Assembly: GCF_028688795.1 (NCBI RefSeq)
Contig: NZ_JAQTXM010000001.1
Span: forward strand, 288,803-352,802
DNA from: Rhodoferax sp.
GTDB taxonomy: Bacteria; Pseudomonadota; Gammaproteobacteria; Burkholderiales; Burkholderiaceae_C
Direction: 5' to 3'
DNA: 64,000 bases
Under the pieces are notes generated by a model that saw nothing but the letters and a program-made list of their open reading frames with translations, ran no database searches and was not told where the DNA came from. The position numbers and the translations under genes are program-made. Positions within the stretch are counted from its first letter, which is position 1. Every line of letters starts with the position of its first letter. This document shows positions 41,113-52,746 of the stretch, one piece after another.

Positions 41113-42600
41113 TTAGCTGGCAAGCATTTGCATGATGGCATTAGCGCACAAGGTCATGAGCCCACCTGGGACCAAACCAAGGATCAACAGTAACGCACCA
41201 TTGAGGGACAACACAGCACGAACATCAAAAGGTGCGCTCACCTTGGCCGCAGTGATTGGCGCATCGAAATACATCACCTTGACAACCCGCAGGTAGTAGA
41301 AAGCACCTATCAAGGACATCAGAACCGCAAAAACAGCTAAACCCAAATGCATGGCACCACCTGAGGCCACCAGCGCTTGCAACACGGCAAGCTTGGCGTA
41401 AAAGCCCACCATGGGTGGTATGCCAGCGAGCGAAAAAAGACATATCGCCATGATGCCAGCGTAGAACGGGCTTCGTTGGTTCAACCCGGCGAAATCAGAA
41501 ATTTCTTCGCTTTCAAACCCATTACGCGACAACAACAAAATAACACCAAAGGTCGCGAGTGTGGTCAAGACGTAAGACACCACATAAAACATCGACGAAC
41601 TGTAAGCATTACCTGCAGCCTCAGCGTGCCCATCAACCACGCCAGACATCATGCCAATGAGAACAAAACCCATGTGTGAAATGGTCGAAAAAGCCAACAT
41701 GCGTTTGATGTTGGTTTGCGCAATGGCGGCCAGATTGCCAATAGCCAAGGATGCAACCGCCAGCAGCATCAACATCTGCTGCCAATCTATGGCCAACGGA
41801 AACAGGCCCTCAACCAGCAGACGAATCGTGACGGCAAAAGCAGCCAACTTGGGAGCCCCGCCAATCAACAATGTGACGGCAGTGGGTGCACCTTGGTAAA
41901 CGTCAGGGATCCACATGTGAAATGGCACCACGCCCAATTTAAACGCCAACCCCGACACCAAAAACACAAGCCCAAAAACCAGCACCTGATGCTTGATCTG
42001 GCCCGAATTGATGGCCTTAAACACTTCATGCAGATCAAGTGAGCCAGTGGCACCGTACAACATGGACATGCCGTAGAGCAAGAAGCCTGAGGCCAGAGCG
42101 CCTAGAACAAAATACTTCATCGCCGCCTCGATGGACAACGAATGATCTCGCCGCAGCGCCACTAACGCGTAGCTCGACAAGGTCAGCAATTCAACGCCCA
42201 TGTAGATCACGAGGAAGTTGTTCCCCGAAATCATGACAAACATGCCAAGCAGCGCAAAAAGACTCAGCACAAAAAATTCGCCACCGCGTAACATGTCCCG
42301 ATCAGCGGCGTAAGGCCGGCCGTAGACCAGCGTCACCATCACGGCCAAGGTAGCAAAACATTTGAGCCAATTGCCCATAACGTCACTGACGACCATGTTT
42401 CCAAAACCATAAATCGTCTGACCGGAGGTCGCGTAACTGGCTTGCAGTGCAGCCACTACCGCCAAGGTCAGCATCGTCACCACATATGTTGCAGTGCGCG
42501 TGCGGCTCTTGACACTCAAGTCGAACAAGGCGATCACGCACGCCATGATTAACAGGAGCATTTCAGGGTAAACGGCGATCAAACTGAGTTTGTCAATCAT
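41113..42600 (-). CDS. nuoN: NADH-quinone oxidoreductase subunit N
   Basis: Antiporter-like proton-pumping membrane subunit of complex I, 495 residues and about 14 helices. Conserved charged residues lie in [17 protein letters not shown] (key Glu near residue 134), [20 protein letters not shown] (key Lys near 216) and [17 protein letters not shown]. It is the last gene of the 14-gene operon, with 37 bp between it and nuoM. The size is normal for the family. Confidence 0.97.
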   Translation of the reverse strand: MIDKLSLIAVYPEMLLLIMACVIALFDLSVKSRTRTATYVVTMLTLAVVAALQASYATSGQTIYGFGNMVVSDVMGNWLKCFATLAVMVTLVYGRPYAADRDMLRGGEFFVLSLFALLGMFVMISGNNFLVIYMGVELLTLSSYALVALRRDHSLSIEAAMKYFVLGALASGFLLYGMSMLYGATGSLDLHEVFKAINSGQIKHQVLVFGLVFLVSGLAFKLGVVPFHMWIPDVYQGAPTAVTLLIGGAPKLAAFAVTIRLLVEGLFPLAIDWQQMLMLLAVASLAIGNLAAIAQTNIKRMLAFSTISHMGFVLIGMMSGVVDGHAEAAGNAYSSSMFYVVSYVLTTLATFGVILLLSRNGFESEEISDFAGLNQRSPFYAGIMAICLFSLAGIPPMVGFYAKLAVLQALVASGGAMHLGLAVFAVLMSLIGAFYYLRVVKVMYFDAPITAAKVSAPFDVRAVLSLNGALLLILGLVPGGLMTLCANAIMQMLAS

Positions 42601-42637
42601 AGGAATCTCTTATCTCGGTGATGTCAGCGCAGACTGA

Positions 42638-44113
42638 TCAATTCAGTTTCGACTGTGCCACGTGTTTAAGCAGCTCGGCCACTGAAACGTCCATGACATC
42701 GGTGAATGGCTTGGGATACAAACCCATGTAAAGAACGGCGACCGCAAGCAAGGTCAAGTAGAAAAACTCACGTGCGTTGATGTCCTTCAGGTCTTTGACA
42801 TGGTCGTTGGCGACGGGTCCGAGATAAACACGTTTGAACATCCAAAGGGTATAAGCAGCGCCAAAAATCAGCGCGCTAGCTGCTGCCATGCCAACCCAGA
42901 AATTGACCTTGACCGCACCCAAAATCACCATCCACTCACCAACAAAACCTGCTGTACCTGGCAAGCCACAATTGGCCATGGCAAACAACAACGCAAAAGC
43001 CGTGAACTTTGGCATGGTGTTAACGACGCCGCCATAACTGGCGATCTCACGTGAGTGAACCCGGTCGTACAGCACACCAATACCGAGGAACATGGCGGCA
43101 GACACAAAACCATGGGAAATCATTTGGACGATCCCGCCGGCGACGCCCAAATCATTGAATAAGAAGAACCCCAACGTGACAAAACCCATGTGCGCAACTG
43201 AGGAATAAGCCACCAGCTTTTTCATGTCTTTCTGGACCATGGTGACAAAACCCACATAGATCACAGCCGCCAGTGACAACCCAATCATCAACCCAGCCCA
43301 CTCATGGGAAGCGTCTGGTGCGATCGGCAATGAAAACCGCAGGAAGCCATAGCCGCCAAGCTTCAGCATGATGGCAGCCAATACTGCTGACCCTCCCGTG
43401 GGCGCTTCAACGTGAACATCCGGCAGCCAAGTATGTACAGGCCACATCGGAACCTTGACTGCAAAAGCTGCCAGGAATGCAAAAAAGAGCAATGTTTGAG
43501 CAGAACTACCAATCGGTAATTTGTGCCACGTGGCCAAATCAAAACTACCGCCTGAAGTGGTGTAGAGATATATCAGGGCCACCAACATCAGTAACGACCC
43601 CAACAACGTGTACAAGAAAAACTTGAATGCTGCATAGATCTTGTTAGGACCACCCCACACACCAATGATGAGGTACATGGGAATCAATGTGGCCTCAAAG
43701 AAGACGTAAAACAACATGCCGTCAAGCGCGCAAAACACGCCGATCATGAGGCCACTCAAGATCAAAAAAGCACCCATGTACTGATTGACGCGGCGGGTAA
43801 TGACCTCCCAACTGGAGATCACGACAATGACGTTGATGAACGCGGTCAACAGAATGAACCAAACGGAAATCCCATCAATACCCAAGTGGTAATTGATGTT
43901 GAAGCGCTCAATCCATGGCGCTCTTTCTACGAACTGCATGGCAGACGTGGTCACATCAAAGCGCGTGTACAGCGGCAATGTCACCAGAAGACTGATCACA
44001 GCACCGATCAACGCAACCCATCGAACCGCTTGCGCCTGGTCATCGCGACCAAGAGCGAGCAATATCACACCGAAGGCAATCGGTGTCCAAATAGCCAGGC
44101 TCAGCAAACCCAT
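42638..44113 (-). CDS. nuoM: NADH-quinone oxidoreductase subunit M
   Basis: Antiporter-like proton-pumping membrane subunit, 491 residues. Signatures are FYVFFEATLIPMYLIIGVWG (key Glu near residue 140), FLAAFAVKVPMWPVHTWLPD (key Lys near 220) and VQKDMKKLVAYSSVAHMGFV. It lies between nuoL (13 bp) and nuoN (37 bp) in the usual order. Confidence 0.97.
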   Translation of the reverse strand: MGLLSLAIWTPIAFGVILLALGRDDQAQAVRWVALIGAVISLLVTLPLYTRFDVTTSAMQFVERAPWIERFNINYHLGIDGISVWFILLTAFINVIVVISSWEVITRRVNQYMGAFLILSGLMIGVFCALDGMLFYVFFEATLIPMYLIIGVWGGPNKIYAAFKFFLYTLLGSLLMLVALIYLYTTSGGSFDLATWHKLPIGSSAQTLLFFAFLAAFAVKVPMWPVHTWLPDVHVEAPTGGSAVLAAIMLKLGGYGFLRFSLPIAPDASHEWAGLMIGLSLAAVIYVGFVTMVQKDMKKLVAYSSVAHMGFVTLGFFLFNDLGVAGGIVQMISHGFVSAAMFLGIGVLYDRVHSREIASYGGVVNTMPKFTAFALLFAMANCGLPGTAGFVGEWMVILGAVKVNFWVGMAAASALIFGAAYTLWMFKRVYLGPVANDHVKDLKDINAREFFYLTLLAVAVLYMGLYPKPFTDVMDVSVAELLKHVAQSKLN

Positions 44114-44126
44114 TTTTATATTTCTC

Positions 44127-46142
44127 CTATTTGAGCCAGACGAAGTACGTCATCAAGACAAAGACACCCAATACCATCGTCAACGCATAGTCGTAAAGGT
44201 AACCCGTCTGAACCTTTCGAACCACGCCCGAAATCCATCCCACTATCCGCCATGAACCATTAACGACCGCACCATCAATCAAACCCTGGTCGCCCACTTT
44301 CCATAGTGCAACACCCAAGCCGCGGGCCGCAGGAGCCAATACCTTTTCATTGAACCAGTCCATGTAATACTTGTTTTCAAGCAAGGTGTACAAAGGTTCA
44401 ACCCTACGTTTGATGGCCGCAGGCAGTGCGGGATTAACCATGTACATGTAGTAGGAAGATGCCACGCCTGCTAACGCCAGCCAAAACGGCGCTGAAGTCA
44501 ATCCATGGAGCGCCATCTGAAGGGGTCCGTGGAATTCCTCACGCAACATTTCCATGGCATGGTGAAGTTCTGCATTGACAAATATGGCATCGTTGAAGAA
44601 CTCACCAAACAACATGGGACCAACGGTAACAAACCCGATCAATAAGGAAGGAATCGCAAGTAAAACCAATGGCAATGTGACGACCCAGGGAGATTCATGG
44701 GGTTTGCTGTCAGCGCCGTGGTGACCATGGTCGTGCCCGTGATGCGCGTCCGGGTTCTGGTCAAAGCGCTCCTTGCCATGGAATACCAGGAAATAGAGGC
44801 GGAAAGAATAGAAAGCTGTCACGAACACACCGGCAAGCACAGCAAAATAAGCAAACCCGGCGGCTGGCAAATGGCTGGCATGAACGGCCATGATGATTTC
44901 ATCTTTTGAATAGAATCCGGAGAACAAGGGGGTTCCGATCAAGGCCAATGAACCCACCAAAGATGTTATCCAAGTGATGGGCATATATTTACGTAAGCCA
45001 CCCATCCATCTGATGTCCTGGTTGTGATGCACCCCCATGATGACAGAGCCTGCCGCAAGAAACAGCAGAGCCTTAAAAAAGGCGTGAGTCATCAAATGGA
45101 ACACCGCTACAGAATACGCAGAGGCACCCAACGCAACGGTCATGTAACCCAGTTGCGACAAGGTCGAATAGGCCACAACACGTTTGATGTCGTTTTGGAT
45201 AATGCCAAGAAAACCCATGAACAGGGCAGTAATACCACCAATGATCAAAATAAAGTTCAATGCCGCATCACTCAACTCAAACAAAGGCGACATCCTGGCA
45301 ACCATAAAGATACCTGCGGTAACCATAGTCGCAGCGTGAATCAGTGCCGAAATGGGCGTCGGGCCCTCCATGGAGTCAGGCAACCAAACGTGCAATGGAA
45401 ACTGGGCCGACTTACCCATGGCTCCAATGAACAGACAAATACAGATAACAGTGACCAACATCCAGTCCGTACCAGGCAATGTCAGCTTGGCAAGTTCAGC
45501 GGACTTGGCGAAAGTTTCTGAATAGTTAAGGGTGCCGGTATAAGCCACCAATAGCCCAATACCCAAAATAAATCCGAAGTCACCTACTCTGTTGACCAAA
45601 AAAGCCTTCATATTCGCAAAGATCGCCGTCGGCTTGTTGAACCAAAACCCGATCAATAGATAAGACACCAAACCGACCGCTTCCCAGCCAAAGAACAACT
45701 GCAGCATGTTGTTACTCATGACAAGCATCAGCATGGAAAACGTGAACAACGAGATGTATGCAAAAAATCGGTTGTAACCTTCATCTTCTTCCATGTACCC
45801 AATGGTGTAAATATGCACCATCAAAGACACAAAAGTTACAACTACCATCATCATGGCGGACAGGCTGTCAATCAGAAAGCCGACTTCCATTTTCAAATCG
45901 CCCACCACCATCCACGTATAGATGGTTTCGTTGAAACGTGCACCATCCAAAGCAACGCTTTTCAGTGTCAGGGCAGACAACACAAATGACACGAACACAC
46001 CCAGGATAGTAAGGGAGTGCGACATTCGCCGCCCCATGACGTTTCCACCGAACTTGGTACCCAAAACACCGGCAGCAACAGCACCCACTAAAGGTGCCAA
46101 TGCAATCACAAGCAGTGTTGAAGAAGAAAGGGTTTGACTCAT
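44127..46142 (-). CDS. nuoL: NADH-quinone oxidoreductase subunit L
   Basis: The largest antiporter-like membrane subunit, 671 residues, including the C-terminal extension that forms the lateral helix along the membrane arm. Key motifs are LFFGWEAVGLVSYLLIGFW (conserved Glu near residue 144), GAMGKSAQFPLHVWLPDSME (conserved Lys near 230) and IQNDIKRVVAYSTLSQLGYM. A His-rich loop (HHGHDHGHHG) is present near residue 470 in a cytoplasmic or periplasmic loop; this is common in the family and might bind metal. It starts 5 bp after the nuoK stop. Confidence 0.97.
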   Translation of the reverse strand: MSQTLSSSTLLVIALAPLVGAVAAGVLGTKFGGNVMGRRMSHSLTILGVFVSFVLSALTLKSVALDGARFNETIYTWMVVGDLKMEVGFLIDSLSAMMMVVVTFVSLMVHIYTIGYMEEDEGYNRFFAYISLFTFSMLMLVMSNNMLQLFFGWEAVGLVSYLLIGFWFNKPTAIFANMKAFLVNRVGDFGFILGIGLLVAYTGTLNYSETFAKSAELAKLTLPGTDWMLVTVICICLFIGAMGKSAQFPLHVWLPDSMEGPTPISALIHAATMVTAGIFMVARMSPLFELSDAALNFILIIGGITALFMGFLGIIQNDIKRVVAYSTLSQLGYMTVALGASAYSVAVFHLMTHAFFKALLFLAAGSVIMGVHHNQDIRWMGGLRKYMPITWITSLVGSLALIGTPLFSGFYSKDEIIMAVHASHLPAAGFAYFAVLAGVFVTAFYSFRLYFLVFHGKERFDQNPDAHHGHDHGHHGADSKPHESPWVVTLPLVLLAIPSLLIGFVTVGPMLFGEFFNDAIFVNAELHHAMEMLREEFHGPLQMALHGLTSAPFWLALAGVASSYYMYMVNPALPAAIKRRVEPLYTLLENKYYMDWFNEKVLAPAARGLGVALWKVGDQGLIDGAVVNGSWRIVGWISGVVRKVQTGYLYDYALTMVLGVFVLMTYFVWLK

Positions 46143-46147
46143 TTTTA

Positions 46148-46456
46148 TTAACCCTTCAGCGAATTGAGGTCATCAACATTGATCGTCGATTTACCACGGA
46201 AAATCAACACCAGAATCGCCAAACCGATTGCTGTTTCAGCTGCAGCCACCGTCAAGATGAAAAACACAAAAATCTGGCCATTCAAATCACCAAGGTAATG
46301 GGAAAAAGCGACGAAATTGGTATTAACAGCCAGCAACATCAGTTCGATGGACATCAACAAAACGATTAAATTTTTCCTATTTAGAAAAATCCCGACAACA
46401 GAGAGTGCAAAAAGTATCGCCCCCACCGACAAAAAGTGGCCCAGTGTCAGCGTCAT
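46148..46456 (-). CDS. nuoK: NADH-quinone oxidoreductase subunit K
   Basis: A 102-residue three-helix membrane subunit. The conserved glutamates are in [19 protein letters not shown] (near residue 36) and [12 protein letters not shown] (near 72), both needed for proton transfer. It overlaps nuoJ by 4 bp (ATGA), so the two are translationally coupled. Confidence 0.97.
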   Translation of the reverse strand: MTLTLGHFLSVGAILFALSVVGIFLNRKNLIVLLMSIELMLLAVNTNFVAFSHYLGDLNGQIFVFFILTVAAAETAIGLAILVLIFRGKSTINVDDLNSLKG

Positions 46457-47112
46457 GCTTTTTTCTCCACAGATGGTGTTTCAGTCGCCTGCTGCGGCAA
46501 ATAGGGCTGAGTAACAGCCATTTTCACAACCAACAGACGGTCAGCCGATTTCACCCTGACCTGATCGGCAGGGTTGATGGCTTTGACATCTTTACGATGA
46601 CGCAAGGTCAGCGCAATAGCAGCGATCATGGCCAACAAAAGCAACGCTGCAGCGATTTCAAGCGGGTAGAGATACTGCGTGTAAAGCAATAAACCGAGTT
46701 CGCGCGTGTTTGACACTGCAACACCAGTTTGCGCTACCACCGCCAATGACTTTGGCTCTTCAGTGACCCTGAAACCGCCCATCAGTACAGCAGACATTTC
46801 CAAAATGACGAAAACACCAACCACTGCGGCCAAAGGGAAATGCGTCCAGAAACCCTTACGCACACCATCCATTTTGATGTCGATCATCATGACCACAAAC
46901 AGGAACAACACCATCACTGCGCCTACATAAACCAGCACCAGAATGATCGCTAGAAATTCGGCCTTCAGCAACATCCAAATCATGGATGCCTGAACGAATG
47001 ACAGTACCAAAAACAGCACGGCATGAACCGGATTTCGCGCCGTGATGACACGAAACGCGGCCAGCAACAGCACCGTCGAAAAAACATAAAACAGACCAGT
47101 CTTGACATCCAT
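46453..47112 (-). CDS. nuoJ: NADH-quinone oxidoreductase subunit J
   Basis: A five-helix membrane subunit, 219 residues from ATG 47110-47112 ([20 protein letters not shown]); an upstream in-frame GTG at 47121 is possible but less likely. The conserved glycine-rich helix [20 protein letters not shown] (about 50-70) is the pi-bulge helix of complex I. The C-terminal tail after residue 160 is hydrophilic and variable. Confidence 0.96.
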   Translation of the reverse strand: MDVKTGLFYVFSTVLLLAAFRVITARNPVHAVLFLVLSFVQASMIWMLLKAEFLAIILVLVYVGAVMVLFLFVVMMIDIKMDGVRKGFWTHFPLAAVVGVFVILEMSAVLMGGFRVTEEPKSLAVVAQTGVAVSNTRELGLLLYTQYLYPLEIAAALLLLAMIAAIALTLRHRKDVKAINPADQVRVKSADRLLVVKMAVTQPYLPQQATETPSVEKKA

Positions 47113-47135
47113 GATTAACACTTCTTTCTTAGAGG

Positions 47136-47669
47136 TCAGCGGTACTTGGCATCTGCGGCCTTGTCGGCTGCAATTTGATGCTCAAAGCGATCACCCACGG
47201 CCAACAGCATTTCTTTTGTAAAGTACAAATCGCCGCGTTTTTCCCCGTGGTACTCCAGAATATTGGTCTCGACGATCGAATCAACCGGACAACTTTCTTC
47301 GCAAAATCCACAAAAAATACACTTGGTAAGGTCAATGTCGTAGCGACTTGTCCTGCGTGAACCATCGGCCCTCACTTCAGACTCAATCGTGATCGCCATT
47401 GCTGGACAAACGGCTTCACACAGCTTGCAGGCAATACACCGCTCTTCACCGTTCTCGTAACGACGTAACGCATGGAGGCCACGAAACCTTGGCGACAGAG
47501 GCGTCTTTTCTTCAGGGTATTCAATGGTGATCTTGCTGCGGAAAGCGTATTTACCTGTGAGCTGCAAGCCCTTGAGCAACTCGACCAGCATAAAGCTCGA
47601 CAGAAAGTCCTTCAACGCGAAGGCCCCCCCGGATGGGGTATCAACAGAATTTAAAGTTGGGGTAGTCAT
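47136..47669 (-). CDS. nuoI: NADH-quinone oxidoreductase subunit I
   Basis: Peripheral-arm iron-sulfur subunit with two 4Fe-4S clusters (N6a and N6b) that pass electrons towards NuoB. The two ligand sets are visible: [12 protein letters not shown] (near residue 77) and [12 protein letters not shown] (near 117). It has 177 residues from ATG 47667-47669; a TTG two codons upstream has better spacing to a GGAAG sequence and may be the real start. The N-terminus (about 15 residues, Ser/Thr/Gly-rich) is slightly longer than in close relatives. Confidence 0.96.
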   Translation of the reverse strand: MTTPTLNSVDTPSGGAFALKDFLSSFMLVELLKGLQLTGKYAFRSKITIEYPEEKTPLSPRFRGLHALRRYENGEERCIACKLCEAVCPAMAITIESEVRADGSRRTSRYDIDLTKCIFCGFCEESCPVDSIVETNILEYHGEKRGDLYFTKEMLLAVGDRFEHQIAADKAADAKYR

Positions 47670-47681
47670 AGACAACTCGAA

Positions 47682-48764
47682 TCACTTCCAAATGTTCCAG
47701 GGAGTCTGCATCCAAACCCCGACCACAACCAACCAGACCAATGTCACTGGGATAAAAATTTTCCAACCCAAACGCATGATCTGGTCATAACGAAACCGTG
47801 GGAAGGTCACTCGCACCCAAATAAACACCGTCATCACACAGAAGGTTTTAATACCGAGCCATATCCAACCGGGGATCCAGTTGAAGAATGCACTGTCAAT
47901 CGGTGACATCCAGCCACCAAAAAATAATGTCACTGCCAGGATTGAAATCAGCCAGATCGTGGCGTATTCCGCCATCTGGAACATTGCCCAGGACATACCA
48001 GAATATTCAACCATGTGCCCAGCCACAATCTCGGACTCGCCTTCGATCACGTCAAACGGTGTTCTATTGGTTTCAGCCAGGCCCGAAATAAAGTAGACCA
48101 CAAGGATGGGCAGCAGCGGCAACCAGTTCCAGGACAAGAAGGTCAAACCCATCTGTGCGAAATAACCTTTACCTTGACCCATTACGATATCAGTCATGTT
48201 CAAGCTTGACGACACCATCAACACGATCAAAAAGCAGAAGCCCATGGCAATTTCATAACTCACCATCTGGGCTGAGGCACGAAGCGCACCGAGGAAGGCA
48301 TATTTTGAGTTGGAGGACCATCCTGAAATAATGACGCCGTAGACTTCCAGCGAAGTGATGGCCATCAAAAACAATAAGCCTGCATTCAGGTTAGCCACCG
48401 CAATTTCTGGCCCAAAGGGCACCACAGCCCATGCAGCAAGGGCGGGGGTTACGGTCAAAACCGGGCCAAGATAAAAAAGAAATTTATCAGAATTGGCAGG
48501 TCGGACGATCTCCTTGGTCATCAGTTTCAGGGCATCTGCGATGGGCTGCAATAACCCGAACGGACCAACCCGATTAGGACCGAGTCGAATCTGCACCCAG
48601 CCAAGTAACTTACGCTCCCACAACGTCGCGTAAGTCACGGCCCCAAGCACGATCATTAGAACCACAGTTACTTTGATAAGCGCCCAGATGACGGGCCACA
48701 CGATGCCTGACCACCAAGCTGCCGCCAACAGCCCCTGGCCATACGAAAATATGAAATCGCTCAT
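47682..48764 (-). CDS. nuoH: NADH-quinone oxidoreductase subunit H
   Basis: Membrane subunit that forms the quinone-access chamber together with NuoB and NuoD, 360 residues, eight helices. Conserved stretches are [20 protein letters not shown] and [18 protein letters not shown] (about 46-82), and [20 protein letters not shown] (about 227-246), with the quinone-tunnel acidic residues. It overlaps nuoG by 4 bp. Confidence 0.97.
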   Translation of the reverse strand: MSDFIFSYGQGLLAAAWWSGIVWPVIWALIKVTVVLMIVLGAVTYATLWERKLLGWVQIRLGPNRVGPFGLLQPIADALKLMTKEIVRPANSDKFLFYLGPVLTVTPALAAWAVVPFGPEIAVANLNAGLLFLMAITSLEVYGVIISGWSSNSKYAFLGALRASAQMVSYEIAMGFCFLIVLMVSSSLNMTDIVMGQGKGYFAQMGLTFLSWNWLPLLPILVVYFISGLAETNRTPFDVIEGESEIVAGHMVEYSGMSWAMFQMAEYATIWLISILAVTLFFGGWMSPIDSAFFNWIPGWIWLGIKTFCVMTVFIWVRVTFPRFRYDQIMRLGWKIFIPVTLVWLVVVGVWMQTPWNIWK

Positions 48765-50896
48765 GCCGCCACCTCCTGTGTCTCAGAGGATTTGGCATCA
48801 GCAGTCTTTTGCAACGCAGGTGCACGACGTACGATGCCATCAAGTTGGTAGATATCAGCCACAACTGGTTCGCCTGCAGGACCACTCAGATGTACTGCAG
48901 TAGCCGTACGATTGCTCAGCCGATCAGCAGCTACCTGCAATGTCTCACCAGAACTCAAACCGGGAACACCTTGCAGAATCTCTTGCGACGATGAATAGTC
49001 AAAACCGGGAATACCAAGTATGTTGCCCAATACCCGAATCACCTTCCAGGCAGGGCGAGTCTCACCCAAAGGCTTAACCACGGCATGAAAGCCTTGCGCA
49101 CGTCCCTCAGCATTGACAAACGTGCCAGAGGTCTCTGTGAAAGGTGAAATAGGGAGCACAACATCACAGAACGCCATGTTTGCTTTAAACGGATTAAAGG
49201 ACACCACCATCTGCGCTTTTCCAAGCGCCGCAATGGCTTTGACACCGGCAGCCGAATCAAATTCAGGTTCCGTATTGAGAAGCAAGACCGCCTTCAGCGA
49301 TCCACTTAGCATTTCACCGGCATTTAATCCTTTGGCGGTAGGCAACGCACCTACCAATTGTGCGCCTACGGTGTTCGCGGCTTCGGTCAAATACCCAACG
49401 GTTGAATTTGTTTGGTCTGCAATCCATTGGGCCAGGGCGAGTAAACCGGAGGCATGTTCATGATGCGCCGCCGCATTTCCCAGCAATATCGCCTTTTGAT
49501 CACCGGTCAACAGTGACCGGGCAATAGCAAGCGCCGTGTCGTCGACAACACCAGTGACAGGAGCTGCAAGGCCTTTTTCAACTGCAACGGCAGCAGCAAC
49601 TGCAGACAAAGCCTGCACCCATTGACCCGCTCCAAGTATTTTGCTGTTACCGATGGGCATAGCCCAGTTTTGTTCAGCAGACGCAATCACACTCACAACA
49701 CATCCCTTGCGGACAGCCTGCCGAATTCGCTGAGCAAATAGTGGATGATCTTTGCGAAGGTTGGAGCCAATCACCAGCGCACTTTGCAAATCTGACAAAG
49801 AGGCGATGGACCGACCCAGATAGCGCACACCCTCAGCGACTGGAAACTCTGCATTTCTAAAACGATAGTCAATGTTCGGTGAGCCCAAGCCTTGCATCAG
49901 TTTGACTGCGAGCTGAAGCTCTTCCAGAGTTGAATGCGGGCTGACCAAGGCACCAATGCTGGCTGGGCCAGATTCAGCACTGATCTGCTTCAACCCATTC
50001 GCGACATATTCGAGAGCCGTCTGCCACTCCACTGCTTGCCACTCACCACCTTGCTTGATCATTGGTGTGGTCAGTCGATCGTCACCATTCAATGCTTCAT
50101 AAGAAAAACGGTCTCGATCTGAAATCCAGCATTCGTTAACCGCCTCGTTTTCAAAAGGCACCACGCGCATGACGCGGTTGTTCTTAACCTGGACGATCAG
50201 GTTAGCACCCGTCGAGTCGTGCGGGCTAACCGACTTACGTCGCGACATTTCCCATGTGCGAGCGCTGTAGCGGAACGGCTTACTGGTCAAAGCGCCGACT
50301 GGGCAGATGTCAATCATGTTGCCAGACAACTCTGAATCGACTGTATGGCCCACAAAGGTTTCAATCTCTGCGTGCTCGCCACGATGGGACATCCCCAACT
50401 CCATGACGCCCGCAATCTCCTGACCAAAGCGAATACAACGGGTGCAATGAATGCATCGGCTCATTTCCTGCATGGAGATCAATGGACCAATATCCTTGAT
50501 GGCAACAACACGCTTTTCTTCTTCGTAGCGAGACGCTGAAGCGCCGTACCCCACTGCCAAATCCTGCAATTGACACTCGCCACCTTGGTCGCAAATTGGG
50601 CAATCCAAAGGATGATTAATCAGCAAAAACTCCATCACGGACTGCTGCGCCTTGATGGCTTTGTCAGTCTTCGTGCGGACAATCATGCCCTGTGTCACTG
50701 GCGTGGCGCAGGCCGGCATCGGCTTGGGCATTTTTTCAATATCAACCAAGCACATGCGGCAATTAGCGGCAATACTGAGCTTTTTGTGATAACAAAAATG
50801 AGGAATATAGGTGCCGGCTTTTTCAGCCGCGTGCATCACCGTGCTGCCTTCAGAGATGCCAACCTTTTTGCCGTCGAGTTCAATTTCAATCATCAT
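48761..50896 (-). CDS. nuoG: NADH-quinone oxidoreductase subunit G
   Basis: The largest peripheral subunit, 711 residues, carrying a 2Fe-2S and 4Fe-4S clusters. An N-terminal ferredoxin-like domain has ligands in [20 protein letters not shown]. The His-Cys cluster follows in [20 protein letters not shown], and [10 protein letters not shown] with a later CPVGAL gives the third. The rest is a molybdopterin-oxidoreductase-like domain without cofactor. The size is at the short end of the family (beta-proteobacterial type). It starts 9 bp after nuoF. Confidence 0.97.
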   Translation of the reverse strand: MMIEIELDGKKVGISEGSTVMHAAEKAGTYIPHFCYHKKLSIAANCRMCLVDIEKMPKPMPACATPVTQGMIVRTKTDKAIKAQQSVMEFLLINHPLDCPICDQGGECQLQDLAVGYGASASRYEEEKRVVAIKDIGPLISMQEMSRCIHCTRCIRFGQEIAGVMELGMSHRGEHAEIETFVGHTVDSELSGNMIDICPVGALTSKPFRYSARTWEMSRRKSVSPHDSTGANLIVQVKNNRVMRVVPFENEAVNECWISDRDRFSYEALNGDDRLTTPMIKQGGEWQAVEWQTALEYVANGLKQISAESGPASIGALVSPHSTLEELQLAVKLMQGLGSPNIDYRFRNAEFPVAEGVRYLGRSIASLSDLQSALVIGSNLRKDHPLFAQRIRQAVRKGCVVSVIASAEQNWAMPIGNSKILGAGQWVQALSAVAAAVAVEKGLAAPVTGVVDDTALAIARSLLTGDQKAILLGNAAAHHEHASGLLALAQWIADQTNSTVGYLTEAANTVGAQLVGALPTAKGLNAGEMLSGSLKAVLLLNTEPEFDSAAGVKAIAALGKAQMVVSFNPFKANMAFCDVVLPISPFTETSGTFVNAEGRAQGFHAVVKPLGETRPAWKVIRVLGNILGIPGFDYSSSQEILQGVPGLSSGETLQVAADRLSNRTATAVHLSGPAGEPVVADIYQLDGIVRRAPALQKTADAKSSETQEVAA

Positions 50897-50905
50897 GTGA
50901 CTCGC

Positions 50906-52258
50906 TCAAACGTACGCAGGAACCATACAGGTCTTGTGCGCAACGTGGTATTCAAATTCAGGCATGAAATGCTTGAGCATGGCGCGAACCGGCATGGCCG
51001 CAGCGTCGCCCAGCGCGCAAATCGTGCGCCCCTGGATGTTTTCGGCCACCGAGTTGAGCAACTCCAGATCCGATGTTTTGCCGTGACCGGTTTCTATGCG
51101 ATCCACAATTCGCGCCAACCACCCCGTGCCTTCACGACAGGGCGTGCACTGGCCGCAAGACTCATGCATATAAAAATGACTTAAGCGCTGCAGACTCTTG
51201 ACCATACACCGCGAATCATCCAACACAATGACAGCGCCAGAGCCAAGCATTGACCCAGCCTTGGCAATGGAGTCATAGTCCATCGTGCAGTCCATGATCA
51301 AGTTTGCGGGCAACACTGGTGAGGATGAACCCCCAGGAATCACCGCCTTCAACTGACGACCGGAACGCACGCCGCCAGCCAACTCCAGTAGCTTTGCAAA
51401 CGGTGTACCCATAGGCACTTCGTAATTGCCAGGCAGCTCTACATCGCCACTTACTGAGTATATTTTTGTACCACCATTGTTGGGCTTGCCGCACTCAAGG
51501 TAGGCCTGCCCACCATTGCGAATAATCCAGGGAACAGCCGCAAAAGTTTCAGTGTTGTTAATCGTTGTTGGTTTGCCGTAGAGACCAAAACTTGCCGGAA
51601 ACGGGGGCTTGAACCGTGGTTGTCCCTTTTTACCCTCAAGAGACTCAAGCAAACCAGTCTCTTCGCCGCAGATATAGGCACCAAAGCCATGGGCCGCATG
51701 CAGCTGAAAACTGAACCCGCTGCCCAAAATGCTATTGCCCAACAAGCCAGCAGCCCGCGCTTCCTCAATGGCCTCTTCAAACCGATCATACGTATGAAAG
51801 ATTTCACCATGTATGTAGTTGTAGCCGACAGTGATACCCATCGCATAGGCCGCGATGATCATGCCTTCAATCACGATGTGCGGATTGAATTCCATGATGT
51901 CCCGGTCTTTGCAGGTGCCAGGTTCACCTTCGTCCGAATTGCAAACCAAATATTTTTGGCCAGGGAACTGGCGAGGCATGAAACTCCACTTGAGTCCCGT
52001 TGGGAAACCTGCACCACCACGCCCACGTAGCGCCGATTCCTTCACCGTGGCAATGACCTGGTCTTGCGTGAGGCCGGTACCACCATCCAGCGCCAGCACT
52101 TTGCGCAAAGCCTGGTATCCCCCACGCGTCTCGTAATCTTTGAGGCGCCAGTTCGTTCCATTTAAATCCGCACAAATCTGGGGATTGATATGCCTGCCGT
52201 GAAAGAGGGTTTGAACGCCAGTAGCTTGAAATTGAGACAGTAATTTTTCTGCGTTCAT
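50906..52258 (-). CDS. nuoF: NADH-quinone oxidoreductase subunit F
   Basis: NADH- and FMN-binding subunit, 450 residues. The NADH-binding glycine-rich loop is [17 protein letters not shown] (about 73-89). FMN-binding residues fall in [17 protein letters not shown] and [17 protein letters not shown]; the N3 4Fe-4S cluster ligands are in [15 protein letters not shown] (about 363-377). It overlaps nuoE by 4 bp (ATGA). Confidence 0.97.
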   Translation of the reverse strand: MNAEKLLSQFQATGVQTLFHGRHINPQICADLNGTNWRLKDYETRGGYQALRKVLALDGGTGLTQDQVIATVKESALRGRGGAGFPTGLKWSFMPRQFPGQKYLVCNSDEGEPGTCKDRDIMEFNPHIVIEGMIIAAYAMGITVGYNYIHGEIFHTYDRFEEAIEEARAAGLLGNSILGSGFSFQLHAAHGFGAYICGEETGLLESLEGKKGQPRFKPPFPASFGLYGKPTTINNTETFAAVPWIIRNGGQAYLECGKPNNGGTKIYSVSGDVELPGNYEVPMGTPFAKLLELAGGVRSGRQLKAVIPGGSSSPVLPANLIMDCTMDYDSIAKAGSMLGSGAVIVLDDSRCMVKSLQRLSHFYMHESCGQCTPCREGTGWLARIVDRIETGHGKTSDLELLNSVAENIQGRTICALGDAAAMPVRAMLKHFMPEFEYHVAHKTCMVPAYV

Positions 52259-52746
52259 GGCTTGGCCTCGTCATTGCGCAAACCATCAATCAGTTGATCT
52301 AATTTGTCGTTGCTCATAAAGCTGCACATGGTTTGGTCATTCACCAGCATTACTGGCGAGTCTGCGCACGCCCCAAGGCATTCACACTCTTGCAGAGTGA
52401 ACATGCCGTCAGCAGTGGTCTGGTTATTGCCCACACCCAGCTTCTGTTTCAAATGCGCCATGGCTTTGCCACCGTCTCGCAACTGACAAGGCAAATTGGT
52501 GCACACATTTAGCTTGTACTTCCCGACCGGTGTCTGGTTGTACATGTTGTAGAAACTGGTCACCTCATGGACAGCAATCGGTGCCATGCCAAGATACTCA
52601 GCCACCATCCGCTCTGTCTCAGCACCGAGATAGCCCAACTCCTTTTGTGCAATAGTCAAGCAAGCCATTACCGCAGACTGCTTTTGCTCAGGAGGGTACT
52701 TTGCAACTTCTTTAGCGAAGCGTGCTTTGGATTCTTCAGAAATCAT
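52255..52746 (-). CDS. nuoE: NADH-quinone oxidoreductase subunit E
   Basis: Thioredoxin-fold 2Fe-2S subunit, 163 residues. The four cysteine ligands are in [12 protein letters not shown] (first pair, near residue 83-88) and [12 protein letters not shown] (second pair, near 124-128). It overlaps both nuoD and nuoF by 4 bp, giving three translationally coupled genes. Confidence 0.97.
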   Translation of the reverse strand: MISEESKARFAKEVAKYPPEQKQSAVMACLTIAQKELGYLGAETERMVAEYLGMAPIAVHEVTSFYNMYNQTPVGKYKLNVCTNLPCQLRDGGKAMAHLKQKLGVGNNQTTADGMFTLQECECLGACADSPVMLVNDQTMCSFMSNDKLDQLIDGLRNDEAKP